Positions 44,237 to 52,504 of a stretch of DNA of 64,000 nt are shown piece after piece. A model generated the notes under the pieces. That model saw only the letters and a program-made list of their open reading frames with translations, had not been told where the DNA came from and ran no database searches. Source of the stretch: Desulfovibrio gilichinskyi (lineage in GTDB: Bacteria > Desulfobacterota > Desulfovibrionia > Desulfovibrionales > Desulfovibrionaceae). Location of the stretch: assembly GCF_900177375.1 (NCBI RefSeq), contig NZ_FWZU01000005.1:62001-126000 (forward strand), given 5' to 3'. How positions within the stretch are numbered: position 1 is the stretch's first letter; every line of letters begins with the position of its first letter. Position numbers and translations under genes: made by a program.

Positions 44237-45760
44237 ATGACTGACAATCGTACTTGTTATAATTTTTCAGATTTATCCATAAATATATTTTATGTGCTGG
44301 GTATAGTCGCTTTGTCTACAGCTGTACGGGCTCTCTCACTTGAGTATGTAGAAATAGGCGGGGACTCGCTTTCTGTTTGGGAAAATGTTGTTAACCTTGT
44401 TAATAACGGCAGTTACATCGAGTGGACTCATCATACTATCAGATGGGCTATCAACCTGCCGCTGTATTTGATGCTTAAAGCATTCGGAACGGCTTCCACT
44501 AATTATTATATTTTACCGATTCTTTATTCTGCGATCAGTGCTGTGCTTGTTTTTTATGCCGGCTCTGTTCTGAAAGATAGACACTTCGGCTTTCTCTCAG
44601 CTCTGCTCCTTATTCTATACCCCAAAATGACTACAATGGGCAGTCAGCTCTGGCCTGGGCTATACGAAATGACCTATTTACTGGGAGGTGTTCTTGCCCT
44701 GCTTTACTGGCGCAAGTATGGTGGATGGCATCTGCTCGCCATTGCAGGAATACTTGCCGGATGTGCATGGGGTTCGAGAGTTACCAGTATTTATTATGGT
44801 CCCGGAATTTTGGCCTTACTTTACCTGGGCAAAAAAAGATTGAGACCAATACTTATTTTTTCTGTTTTTTTCTTAGCTGTTGTCGTGCTTGAATGGTTTT
44901 GTTTTTATAGCATAACAGGAAGGGCTCTAGGGAAATTTAGCATTATTCTTCGCAATCATGTTTCGCAAGGTCAATTGCTAATAACATCCGGTGAATATCT
45001 GCTTAATTTTCTAAATCTCATAAAATTAAGAGGACTTTTAATCGTATTTTTGGCTGGATTTGCGGTCTCCGTCTGGTTTCTGAAACGAGGCGATGATAAT
45101 GAAAAATGTATATCTATTTTGTTTCTGGGCGGCCTGTTTTTTAACGTATTTATGATATCCAGTTTGCACCCCCTTAAACTTGCAGCACCAATCGGCAGTA
45201 GGTACCTTACCGCTGGTACGCCATACTTGGTAATGATTCTTTTGTTAGGACTCAGGAAGTGGTATGAATCCTCCCCGCGCGCTGCAAAATTTTTTAAGTA
45301 TGGTTTGATTATTGCTTTTGCCGCATTTACATTGAAAGAGGTTCCCTCGCAGAATACGTTCAGTCGATTGCAGGAAGATTTACAAAACGGACGCATCATT
45401 ACTGAAGAAAAAATTCCGGTTCTTATGCGATACACTGCATGGTCTCCGAATATTATTGAGCAAAGCGTGATGAGCTTATTCGGGTATGAGAAGCAGGGAA
45501 GGCTCAAGATAAACGAAGATATAAAAATGGCGAAGAATGCCCGCCGGATGCGCATCATGCTTTTCGGAAAGCAGCCGGATGAAAATTACAAGCCTGAAAA
45601 TATTAATGGATATTACTATTTCTATTCTGGTAATGAAGACGACTTGGCTAAGTCCTCACGTGTCGGTATTTCCGATTTCGACCGCAAGGGGCATAAATTG
45701 ATGATAATTCCTAAAACATCACTACCGCAAGATCTTTTGAAAGGGGCTCCGATAAAATGA
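44237..45760 (+). CDS. GT39-type membrane glycosyltransferase
   Basis: 507 residues with about ten hydrophobic helices from residue 14 to about 360, then a soluble C-terminal tail of about 130. The first loop carries an acidic pair (VEIGGDSLSVWENV), the place of the catalytic aspartates in PMT/ArnT-like GT39 enzymes, which move sugars from polyprenyl phosphates to periplasmic acceptors. The next gene, overlapping by 4 bases, is a polyprenyl-phosphate sugar synthase-like GT2, the usual donor maker, and GtrA follows. The acceptor is unknown: lipid A, O-antigen or protein. Confidence 0.78.
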   Translation: MTDNRTCYNFSDLSINIFYVLGIVALSTAVRALSLEYVEIGGDSLSVWENVVNLVNNGSYIEWTHHTIRWAINLPLYLMLKAFGTASTNYYILPILYSAISAVLVFYAGSVLKDRHFGFLSALLLILYPKMTTMGSQLWPGLYEMTYLLGGVLALLYWRKYGGWHLLAIAGILAGCAWGSRVTSIYYGPGILALLYLGKKRLRPILIFSVFFLAVVVLEWFCFYSITGRALGKFSIILRNHVSQGQLLITSGEYLLNFLNLIKLRGLLIVFLAGFAVSVWFLKRGDDNEKCISILFLGGLFFNVFMISSLHPLKLAAPIGSRYLTAGTPYLVMILLLGLRKWYESSPRAAKFFKYGLIIAFAAFTLKEVPSQNTFSRLQEDLQNGRIITEEKIPVLMRYTAWSPNIIEQSVMSLFGYEKQGRLKINEDIKMAKNARRMRIMLFGKQPDENYKPENINGYYYFYSGNEDDLAKSSRVGISDFDRKGHKLMIIPKTSLPQDLLKGAPIK

Positions 45761-46731
45761 AAACAGCCGTTTTAATTCCATGTTTGAATGAAGAAGAAGC
45801 CATTACAAGTGTTGTTCGTGATTTTACTGAGCAATTACCGGGGTGTGTAATTTACGTTTATGATAACGGTTCAACTGATAGAACTGTTGAGGTCGCACGG
45901 GCTGCCGGAGCCTTTGTTGCTACGGAGAAAAGACGCGGTAAAGGTAATGTCGTAAGCCGCATGTTCGCAGATATTGATGCGGATATTTATGTGCTGGTAG
46001 ATGGTGATGATACGTATGATGCTGCCGCCGCTCCGGCCATGGTTGAAAGACTCTTGAGCAATAATTTAGATATGGTTGTAGGCGTCCGCGATCATAAAGA
46101 TGAAGATGAAGCATACAGATCAGGGCATCAGGCCGGAAATGCTGTCTTTAATAAGTTTCTGGGCGTGATATTTGAGAAGACTTTTACAGATATTTTTTCC
46201 GGGTATCGTGTCTTTTCAAAACGATTTGTAAAATCGTTCCCCTGCTTAAGCCGCGGATTTGAAATTGAAATGGAAATGAGCATTCATTCAATTACTGCCA
46301 GACTTCCTGTTGAAGAAATGGTTACAACTTACGGTAAGCGTCCGGAAGGAAGCCATAGTAAGCTGAATACATACAAAGACGGAATGCGTATTTTTTGGAC
46401 GATGTTGCAACTGTTCAAACATATTTTTCCGCTCAAATTCTATGCTGGAATCGGGGGTGTTTTGGCTCTGATTTCTCTGGCTCTGGGGCTTCCTATTGTC
46501 GGAGAATGGGTGATTACCGGGCTTGTTCTAAAGTTACCTACCGCTGTGCTTGCTGCGTCAATCGGCATTATTGCCTGTTTATCTATTGCGATCGGAATTA
46601 TTCTGGATTGTGTAAGCAAAGGGCATATGGAAATGAGGAGGCTGGAATATTTAAACTTCACTTCGCCTGCGGTAATTTGTCCGGACTGCTGTCCAAAAGA
46701 TAATTCTGATGGTGGCGCTATTGTTAAGTAG
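45757..46731 (+). CDS. GT2 glycosyltransferase, polyprenyl-phosphate sugar synthase type
   Basis: 324 residues: an N-terminal GT-A domain (VLIPCLNEEEAITSVV, YDNGSTDRT, the nucleotide-binding LVDGDDTYDA, FSGYRVFSKRF) and two C-terminal membrane helices (about 233-255 and 265-290). This is the plan of DPM1/GtrB enzymes that load a sugar onto undecaprenyl phosphate at the cytoplasmic face. The start codon overlaps the GT39 stop (ATGA), and GtrA overlaps its end, so the three work as a lipid-linked sugar relay. Confidence 0.9.
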   Translation: MKTAVLIPCLNEEEAITSVVRDFTEQLPGCVIYVYDNGSTDRTVEVARAAGAFVATEKRRGKGNVVSRMFADIDADIYVLVDGDDTYDAAAAPAMVERLLSNNLDMVVGVRDHKDEDEAYRSGHQAGNAVFNKFLGVIFEKTFTDIFSGYRVFSKRFVKSFPCLSRGFEIEMEMSIHSITARLPVEEMVTTYGKRPEGSHSKLNTYKDGMRIFWTMLQLFKHIFPLKFYAGIGGVLALISLALGLPIVGEWVITGLVLKLPTAVLAASIGIIACLSIAIGIILDCVSKGHMEMRRLEYLNFTSPAVICPDCCPKDNSDGGAIVK

Positions 46732-47095
46732 CAGGTTTTTGCGTTTTTGCTGTATCGGAGGACTGGGGTTTATTATTTACTCTGCGGCGACATATGCTGG
46801 TGTGGGGTTAGGTCTCCCCTCATTATACGCAGTTATCCCCGGGATAATAATTGCGTTGGCGGTTTGTTACAAGGCTCATCATGCCTTCACATTTCGTAAA
46901 GAAGGCAAAATTTCTTTACGAGGCTGGTATAAATTCTTGATCGCTAACGGGGTCGGAAGCGTAATTAATTATGGCTGTTATGCGATAGTTTTACTAATGT
47001 GGCCTACTATTCCTTTGATTATTCCTCTGGCTGTCGGTTCAGGGATGGCTCTTATTGCAAATTATATTTTATCAGCACGTTATGTCTTTCGCTGA
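46709..47095 (+). CDS. GtrA-family membrane protein
   Basis: 128 residues with four hydrophobic helices (FCCIGGLGFIIYSAATYAGV, LYAVIPGIIIALAVCY, FLIANGVGSVINYGCYAIVL, IIPLAVGSGMALIANYILS) and the family ending SARYVFR. GtrA proteins are thought to flip polyprenyl-phosphate sugars. The start lies 23 bases inside the preceding GT2 gene, so translation is probably coupled. It is the third element of a GT39-GT2-GtrA set. Confidence 0.88.
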   Translation: MVALLLSSRFLRFCCIGGLGFIIYSAATYAGVGLGLPSLYAVIPGIIIALAVCYKAHHAFTFRKEGKISLRGWYKFLIANGVGSVINYGCYAIVLLMWPTIPLIIPLAVGSGMALIANYILSARYVFR

Positions 47096-47233
47096 TTTTG
47101 CACAAAGAGATAAGCTTGTTTTTGAAGTTAAAGGGCGTCTGGACTTTATTTAACCGGTGTGCTTATTGCGTCCCTTCAAAAAAATAAATTGATTTTTTGA
47201 ATTATAATATCTTGAAAGTGAGTTTTCCAAATA

Positions 47234-48268
47234 GTGAATGATATAACAGCAATTAATCCGAAACGAATTCTGGTCTGCCAATTGCGGCAAATCGGCGATG
47301 TCGTTTTAGCCACAGCATCCGTATATTTGTTGCATAAAAAATATCCGCAGGCTGAGATTCATGTATACACTGAAGAGAAGTGCGCTCCGGTTTTTGATAA
47401 TAATCCTGCAGTTAAGTATGTCTGGTCCATAAATAAGGAGGAGCTGCGGAATCCATTTAAAGCATTAGCTTTTTATCGTAAAGTCGGAAAAGCCGGTTAT
47501 GATCTGGTTGTGGATTTTCAGCAGCTTCCCAGATGTCGGTGGATGCTTTTCTTTTGTGGTGCTCCTGTGCGGCTTTCATTTAATCCTCCATGGTATAATC
47601 GTTTCTTATATACGAACTGGCCTGAATCTATTCCCGGGGGTTACGCGGCAAAATATAAGGCTGGGGTTCTGAGTCCTTTAGGAATAGAATGGGGAGATGC
47701 TAAGCCTCAGATTTTTGTCAGCGAAAAGGAACGGGAGGAAGCTAGATCATGTCTTGCTTCACTTGGTGTAAAAGATGATGAGCTTCTAATTACTTTAGAT
47801 CCGTCTCACAGAAGATATACCCGACGATGGCCGGCAGAACATTATGGAAAATTAATTTCATTGCTGGCTGAAAAACGAAAAGATATTAAATTTTTTATAA
47901 TTTATGGACCAGGCGAGAAAGACGTTGCGTTAAAAGTTAAATCAGTATCAACCCTTGAAAGCAGATGTGTAATGCTTGAGAAAGCCGGGTCATTGCGGCT
48001 TATGGCTGCGCTTATTGAAAGAGCTGTTTTACATATAGGAAACTGTTCCGCGCCGAGGCATTTTGCCGTTGGGGTCGGGACTCCGAGTATAACTATCCCG
48101 GGTTCATCGAGCAGTGCGTGGACTTTTCCTTCTCCTGATCACATAGAAGTGGTGCCTGAGCTTGAATGTCAGCCATGCAGCAGTGAAAGTTGTTCCAGAG
48201 GTGATCTGGCATGTCTTAAAGATCTATCTCCTGAAGATGTGCTTGCGAAGGTTTTAGAAAAAATTTGA
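47234..48268 (+). CDS. GT9 heptosyltransferase-like glycosyltransferase
   Basis: 344 residues with a GT-B fold like ADP-heptose:LPS heptosyltransferases: the N-terminal RILVCQLRQIGDVVLATASVYLLHKKYP, then LITLDPSHRRYTRRWPAEHYGKLI, and a donor-site region with HIGNCSAPRHFAVGVGTPSITIPGSS. It probably adds a heptose or related sugar to the LPS core. Near the end, CQPCSSESCSRGDLACL gives four clustered cysteines, common in this family. The start is GTG with a rather distant AGTGAG. An intramembrane protease gene follows after 48 bases. Confidence 0.85.
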   Translation: MNDITAINPKRILVCQLRQIGDVVLATASVYLLHKKYPQAEIHVYTEEKCAPVFDNNPAVKYVWSINKEELRNPFKALAFYRKVGKAGYDLVVDFQQLPRCRWMLFFCGAPVRLSFNPPWYNRFLYTNWPESIPGGYAAKYKAGVLSPLGIEWGDAKPQIFVSEKEREEARSCLASLGVKDDELLITLDPSHRRYTRRWPAEHYGKLISLLAEKRKDIKFFIIYGPGEKDVALKVKSVSTLESRCVMLEKAGSLRLMAALIERAVLHIGNCSAPRHFAVGVGTPSITIPGSSSSAWTFPSPDHIEVVPELECQPCSSESCSRGDLACLKDLSPEDVLAKVLEKI

Positions 48269-48316
48269 GTTTTTTGTTCAGCAAAAATAATGTTAGAGAT
48301 TAAAAATAGGGCATCT

Positions 48317-48769
48317 ATGGTTTATGAATTTTTTGTAAACAGAATCCTTAAAGGAATTTGGAACCAGTTGAAATGGGGAGCATGTAGTTTTACTGATCCT
48401 ATTTTTTATCTGTTTTTATCTTTTGGATTTGTCGGATTGTATGTACCCAGTCCTGATTTAAAGCTTTCGCTTGCATTGTTGTTTGCTAAGGCTTTTATAG
48501 AAGAGCTTTTTTTCCGATTTCTTCTTCAAGAGGGACTTGATCGTTTTTTCCGTTATGGGTACAGAGTCGGCCCTCTCAGCCTTGCTAATGTTCTTGCTTC
48601 ACTTGTTTTTTCCAGTATGCACTTGGTCAGTCAGCCTTTGAGCTGGGCTGCACTTACTTTTATTCCTTCACTTGCTTTTGGATTTATATGGCAACGCTAC
48701 CGTAGCGTTGTTCCGGGAACAATCATTCATTTTGCTTATAATGCCTTTTTGTTCTATCAGTTCATGTAA
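48317..48769 (+). CDS. Short glutamic-type (CAAX/CPBP) intramembrane protease, CTERM-system type
   Basis: 150 residues, mostly four or five membrane helices. The three catalytic motifs of the Abi/CPBP family are intact: EELFFR (EExxxR), FSSMH (FxxxH) and HFAYN (HxxxN). The protein is much shorter than general CPBP proteases and resembles the small enzymes that accompany GC-type C-terminal sorting signals; I recall these as 'JDVT-CTERM system' proteases (MrtJ), reported in Desulfovibrio among others. A matching target, with Gly-Cys, helix and basic tail, ends at 56862. The frame opens at 48290 without a ribosome site; AGGG 7 bases before the ATG at 48317 supports the shorter form. Confidence 0.75.
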   Translation: MVYEFFVNRILKGIWNQLKWGACSFTDPIFYLFLSFGFVGLYVPSPDLKLSLALLFAKAFIEELFFRFLLQEGLDRFFRYGYRVGPLSLANVLASLVFSSMHLVSQPLSWAALTFIPSLAFGFIWQRYRSVVPGTIIHFAYNAFLFYQFM

Positions 48770-48941
48770 ATTAAAATGTAAAGATGGCTGCGCTTGACGG
48801 ATTTTTGCAAGTATAGGATGATTCTTTCTATATATATCGAAGACGTAGCTGTTTGAAGAAATTATTTTGAAGTTTTGAATTTATATCAAAAACTTATTTT
48901 TTGAAAAATTATTCTTTCCGAATTGTACTTCGGTGGAGATT

Positions 48942-50945
48942 GTGAAACTGAATATGCTTAAATTATTATATAAAGTAGTTATTGCACTGGCTATAGCCAT
49001 TACCCTCCTGTCCTCAGGAGCTTTTGCTCAGCCTGAGGGCGGTGATTCTGTTCACGCAAATTTGGAAAGTATTTCTCTAGAAGAATTTATAAAATTTGTC
49101 GGGCGATATACCGGGCGGAATATTGTTTTTAATAAAGGAGCCTTACCGGGGACTCATGTAAGTATTTACGCTGGTCAGGCTTTGACTGAACCTGAACTTA
49201 TGGCTGTTTTTCAGCAAGTTCTTTCAGGCGCAGGTTTTTATGCTGTTACACGTGACAATGTAACTTATATACTGCCTTCCCGAGATGCCAAGTTGATTTC
49301 ACCTGACATTAAAGCAAATTCCTCAGGAGGTTCTGGAGAAGAGATTGTAACTTCTGTTTTTCAGCTCGCAGGGAAGATGGACCCGGATAAAGTTACAGCT
49401 CTTTTACAGCCGTTTTCGTCACAGATCGGATCTGTTGTATCGGTCCCCATGGCCGATGCTGTGCTTGTCCGCGATCTGCAGACAAATGTTGATAAAATGC
49501 GGAAACTGCTTGGAATTGTTCGTAAAGTCGGAGCCGGGCAGGATACGGCGATTATTGACTTGCAAAAAACAAGTGCAAAGTCCGTAGCCGCTAAGCTGGA
49601 GTCTTTTTATAAGAAACTTTCAACTGCCGGTAAAGTTGGTAACGTTCCTGTCATTGAACCTGTTGAATGGGCAAACAGCCTTCTTGTGTCAGGAAGCGCA
49701 GATCAGTTAACTACTATACGCGCTCTTGTTTCTAAGCTTGATAAGGCAACTGAATCATATTCAAAACTTAAAGTTTATCGTTTGCATAATATCGAAGCTG
49801 TTGTTGCCGGAGATGTTTTAAAGAGTCTGATTACCGGCGGCGGTATCCCTACGGCAAAAGGATCTGGTGAGAGTGGCGCAGCAACTAATACCGCCAAAAA
49901 AAATGATTCGCTAGGATCTGATAACAATGACGGAGTACAGGTTTCCGCGGATGAAACGACTAATACGCTGATTGTTATGGCCGATGCCTCTCAGCTCCCG
50001 CAAATAGATAAGTTTGTTGAACAGCTGGATCAGGCTCAGGATCAGGTTTATATAGAGGCACTTGTTCTTGAAACATCACTTTCTAATGCGAAAGAGTTCG
50101 GAGTGGAATGGGAGGGTGCTGTTAAAATGGGAAACAGCGTTTCTACCATCGGCTCCACTAAGACTTCTGAGAGTAATCTTGCTGGATATGCGGCAAATCC
50201 AAGTGCTATGCCCGGTGGCTTCTCCATGGGTGTTTTAGGTGATATGATTTCCTATGGGGGGAAGAGTTATCCGTCGATAGCGGCTTTAGTTAATTTCACC
50301 AAATCTTCTTCAGATTTTAATCTTATTTCAGCTCCGCAGATTATGACAATCGACAATTCAGAAGCAGAAATCTTTGTCGGTGAAAACAGGCCATATAAAA
50401 CAGGTGAGAGTACTACTACAGGATCGGGTGTAGTTTCAACGTATTCTTATAAAGATGTAGGTATTAAGCTTACCATCAAGCCGCACATTAATCGTAAGGA
50501 TGGTTTGATAAAACTTGAAGTTGCTCAGGAATATAACACTATGTCTACTGCAGGAACTCTTGATTTGCCTGTAACAAATGATCGCACCACTAAGACAACT
50601 ATTATTTTAGCTGACGGATCAACAATGGTCATCGGCGGTATGATCCAGTCTGAGCAGACTAGAGGGCAAAGCGGTGTCCCGTATCTTTCAGATTTACCTT
50701 TGCTTGGCTGGTTATTTAAAACGCAGTCCAACAGTGGATCGAAAAAAACTTTGATGGTTTTTCTGTCAGCCAGAATAATCAGGACAACCGAGCAGCTTGA
50801 AGCTCTCAGTAAGGCCAAAATGGACAAGTACCGCAATCAACGGGCCCGGTTTAACCAGTATATTGAGAAAGAATTTAATACTTACAAAAATAATGATGTT
50901 CCGACAGATGAACCTGAAATATCTTCAACCCAGTCTGATGGTTAA
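48942..50945 (+). CDS. gspD: Type II secretion secretin, GspD-like
   Basis: About 667 residues. A signal peptide (LLYKVVIALAIAITLLSSGAFA) is followed by an N0 domain (about 40-115), three KH-like N1-N3 modules (about 130-385, with VFQLAGKMDPDKVTALLQPF and YRLHNIEAVVAGDVLKSL) and the secretin barrel domain (about 410-625) ending in the hallmark VPYLSDLPLLGWLFK. It forms the outer-membrane channel of a type II system. The neighbouring gspE starts 12 bases after its stop. Starts at GTG 48933 or 48942 are possible; GGTGGAG favours 48942. No pilotin-binding S domain is obvious, and gspF, gspG and gspC are not in this window. Confidence 0.92.
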   Translation: MKLNMLKLLYKVVIALAIAITLLSSGAFAQPEGGDSVHANLESISLEEFIKFVGRYTGRNIVFNKGALPGTHVSIYAGQALTEPELMAVFQQVLSGAGFYAVTRDNVTYILPSRDAKLISPDIKANSSGGSGEEIVTSVFQLAGKMDPDKVTALLQPFSSQIGSVVSVPMADAVLVRDLQTNVDKMRKLLGIVRKVGAGQDTAIIDLQKTSAKSVAAKLESFYKKLSTAGKVGNVPVIEPVEWANSLLVSGSADQLTTIRALVSKLDKATESYSKLKVYRLHNIEAVVAGDVLKSLITGGGIPTAKGSGESGAATNTAKKNDSLGSDNNDGVQVSADETTNTLIVMADASQLPQIDKFVEQLDQAQDQVYIEALVLETSLSNAKEFGVEWEGAVKMGNSVSTIGSTKTSESNLAGYAANPSAMPGGFSMGVLGDMISYGGKSYPSIAALVNFTKSSSDFNLISAPQIMTIDNSEAEIFVGENRPYKTGESTTTGSGVVSTYSYKDVGIKLTIKPHINRKDGLIKLEVAQEYNTMSTAGTLDLPVTNDRTTKTTIILADGSTMVIGGMIQSEQTRGQSGVPYLSDLPLLGWLFKTQSNSGSKKTLMVFLSARIIRTTEQLEALSKAKMDKYRNQRARFNQYIEKEFNTYKNNDVPTDEPEISSTQSDG

Positions 50946-50957
50946 TAGGTCTTTAAA

Positions 50958-52442
50958 TTGAGAATCTCCTATGACCTTAGCAAGGTCCCTCGTGAAGTTG
51001 TGGATCTTTTTTTAACTTTCCCACAACGAAGTGAGTTTATTCCTGTGGAAGTCAGTGACCGCGAAATCAAGGTGCTGCTTCAGAATGAAAGTTCTTTACC
51101 TATGGCGGACTTTCTTGCGTGGAAGCTCGGGAAAAAGGTTACCACAGAAATTGTGGAAGAAGACCAGTTTTTTCCTCTGCTTGAGCAGGCACTGACTGTC
51201 TGGGAAGAAGAAAGTTCAATAGAATCTGAATCCGAGGAAGGCGGAGCAGGAGAAAACGGTGAAGACCTGCTGGGCTGGTCTCATGATGATGCTCCGATTG
51301 TTCGTCTTGTTAATAAGACAATGCATCAGGCCATAACCTCCGGAGCAAGTGATATCCATTTTGAGGGTCAGGGAAACAATTTTGTTGTTCGCTATCGACA
51401 GGATGGAGTGCTTAAAGCAGTAAAGCGTTTGGACAGAGGGTTACAGGCAACAATTATCGCCCGTATTAAAGTTATGGGTGAGATGGATGTTGCTGAAAGT
51501 CGTAAGCCGCAAGACGGCAGAATTTTTATTAAACTCGGGCAGAAAGAAGTTGATGTCCGTGTCTCTACAATTCCTACAATGAGCGGGGAAAAAGCTGTTC
51601 TGCGTATCCTTGACCGCTCTAAAAATATACTTAACCTCGAAGATTTAGGTCTTAAAGGTAAGGATCTTGAACTTTTCAGAAAAGTTCTGGCTCAGCCGCA
51701 TGGGATTATTCTTGTGACAGGTCCTACCGGGTCCGGCAAAACTACCAGTCTTTACGCAGGACTCAGTGAATTACCGCGTGAAGATAAAAATATTGTTACA
51801 GTCGAAGACCCTGTTGAATATCAGTTGTCCGGCATAAATCAGGTGCAGGTCAATAAGGCCGCGGGTATGACTTTTGCTACCACAATCCGTTCATTTCTAA
51901 GGCAGGACCCTGACATTATTCTGGTTGGTGAAATTCGTGATCAGGAAACGGCCAGTACGGCAGTTCAGGCTGCTCTTACAGGTCATCTTGTACTTTCCAC
52001 CTTGCACACTAATGACGCAGCAACGGCTGTCACCAGAATGCTTGATATGGGTATTGAACCGTTTCTGCTTGCATCTTCTCTTTCATTGGTTCTTGGGCAA
52101 AGGCTCGTCAGAGTTAACTGTCCACACTGTTCCAAAACAGTTCTGATTTCTGAACATACGATTAAGCTTTTTGAAGATATGGAAAACCTCCCTACGACTC
52201 AAACAGCCGGAGACGGTTGCGAGCATTGTAATTTTACCGGGTTCAAAGGTCGAAAAGGCGTTTACGAGTTAATCCCGGTAACCGAAGAAATGCGCGGGCT
52301 GATTATGGACGTTGTTTCTGCCGACCGCATTAAAGCATATGCCAAAGAGCAGGGGCGCGAAACTATGGTCGATCATGGAATCCGTCTTGTTCGTCAGGGA
52401 GTTACTACTCTTGAAGAAGTTGTCAGGGTTACAAAACTGTAA
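50958..52442 (+). CDS. gspE: Type II secretion ATPase, GspE-like
   Basis: 494 residues. An N-terminal domain (about 1-90) is followed by the secretion ATPase core: Walker A GPTGSGKTTS, an Asp box (NIVTVEDPVEYQL), Walker B DPDIILVGEIRD, a His box (GHLVLSTLHTNDA) and a C4 zinc motif (CPHC...CEHC). It powers pseudopilus assembly from the cytoplasm. The start is TTG, 12 bases after gspD, with AGGT before it. In this window gspE and gspD stand without the platform and pseudopilin genes, which must lie elsewhere if the system works. An oligosaccharyltransferase gene follows. Confidence 0.94.
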   Translation: MRISYDLSKVPREVVDLFLTFPQRSEFIPVEVSDREIKVLLQNESSLPMADFLAWKLGKKVTTEIVEEDQFFPLLEQALTVWEEESSIESESEEGGAGENGEDLLGWSHDDAPIVRLVNKTMHQAITSGASDIHFEGQGNNFVVRYRQDGVLKAVKRLDRGLQATIIARIKVMGEMDVAESRKPQDGRIFIKLGQKEVDVRVSTIPTMSGEKAVLRILDRSKNILNLEDLGLKGKDLELFRKVLAQPHGIILVTGPTGSGKTTSLYAGLSELPREDKNIVTVEDPVEYQLSGINQVQVNKAAGMTFATTIRSFLRQDPDIILVGEIRDQETASTAVQAALTGHLVLSTLHTNDAATAVTRMLDMGIEPFLLASSLSLVLGQRLVRVNCPHCSKTVLISEHTIKLFEDMENLPTTQTAGDGCEHCNFTGFKGRKGVYELIPVTEEMRGLIMDVVSADRIKAYAKEQGRETMVDHGIRLVRQGVTTLEEVVRVTKL

Positions 52443-52504
52443 TTGCACCATATTAACACATCTGATTTTTATCAAAATATTAGCATTTTAGAGTGGAGCT
52501 CAAC

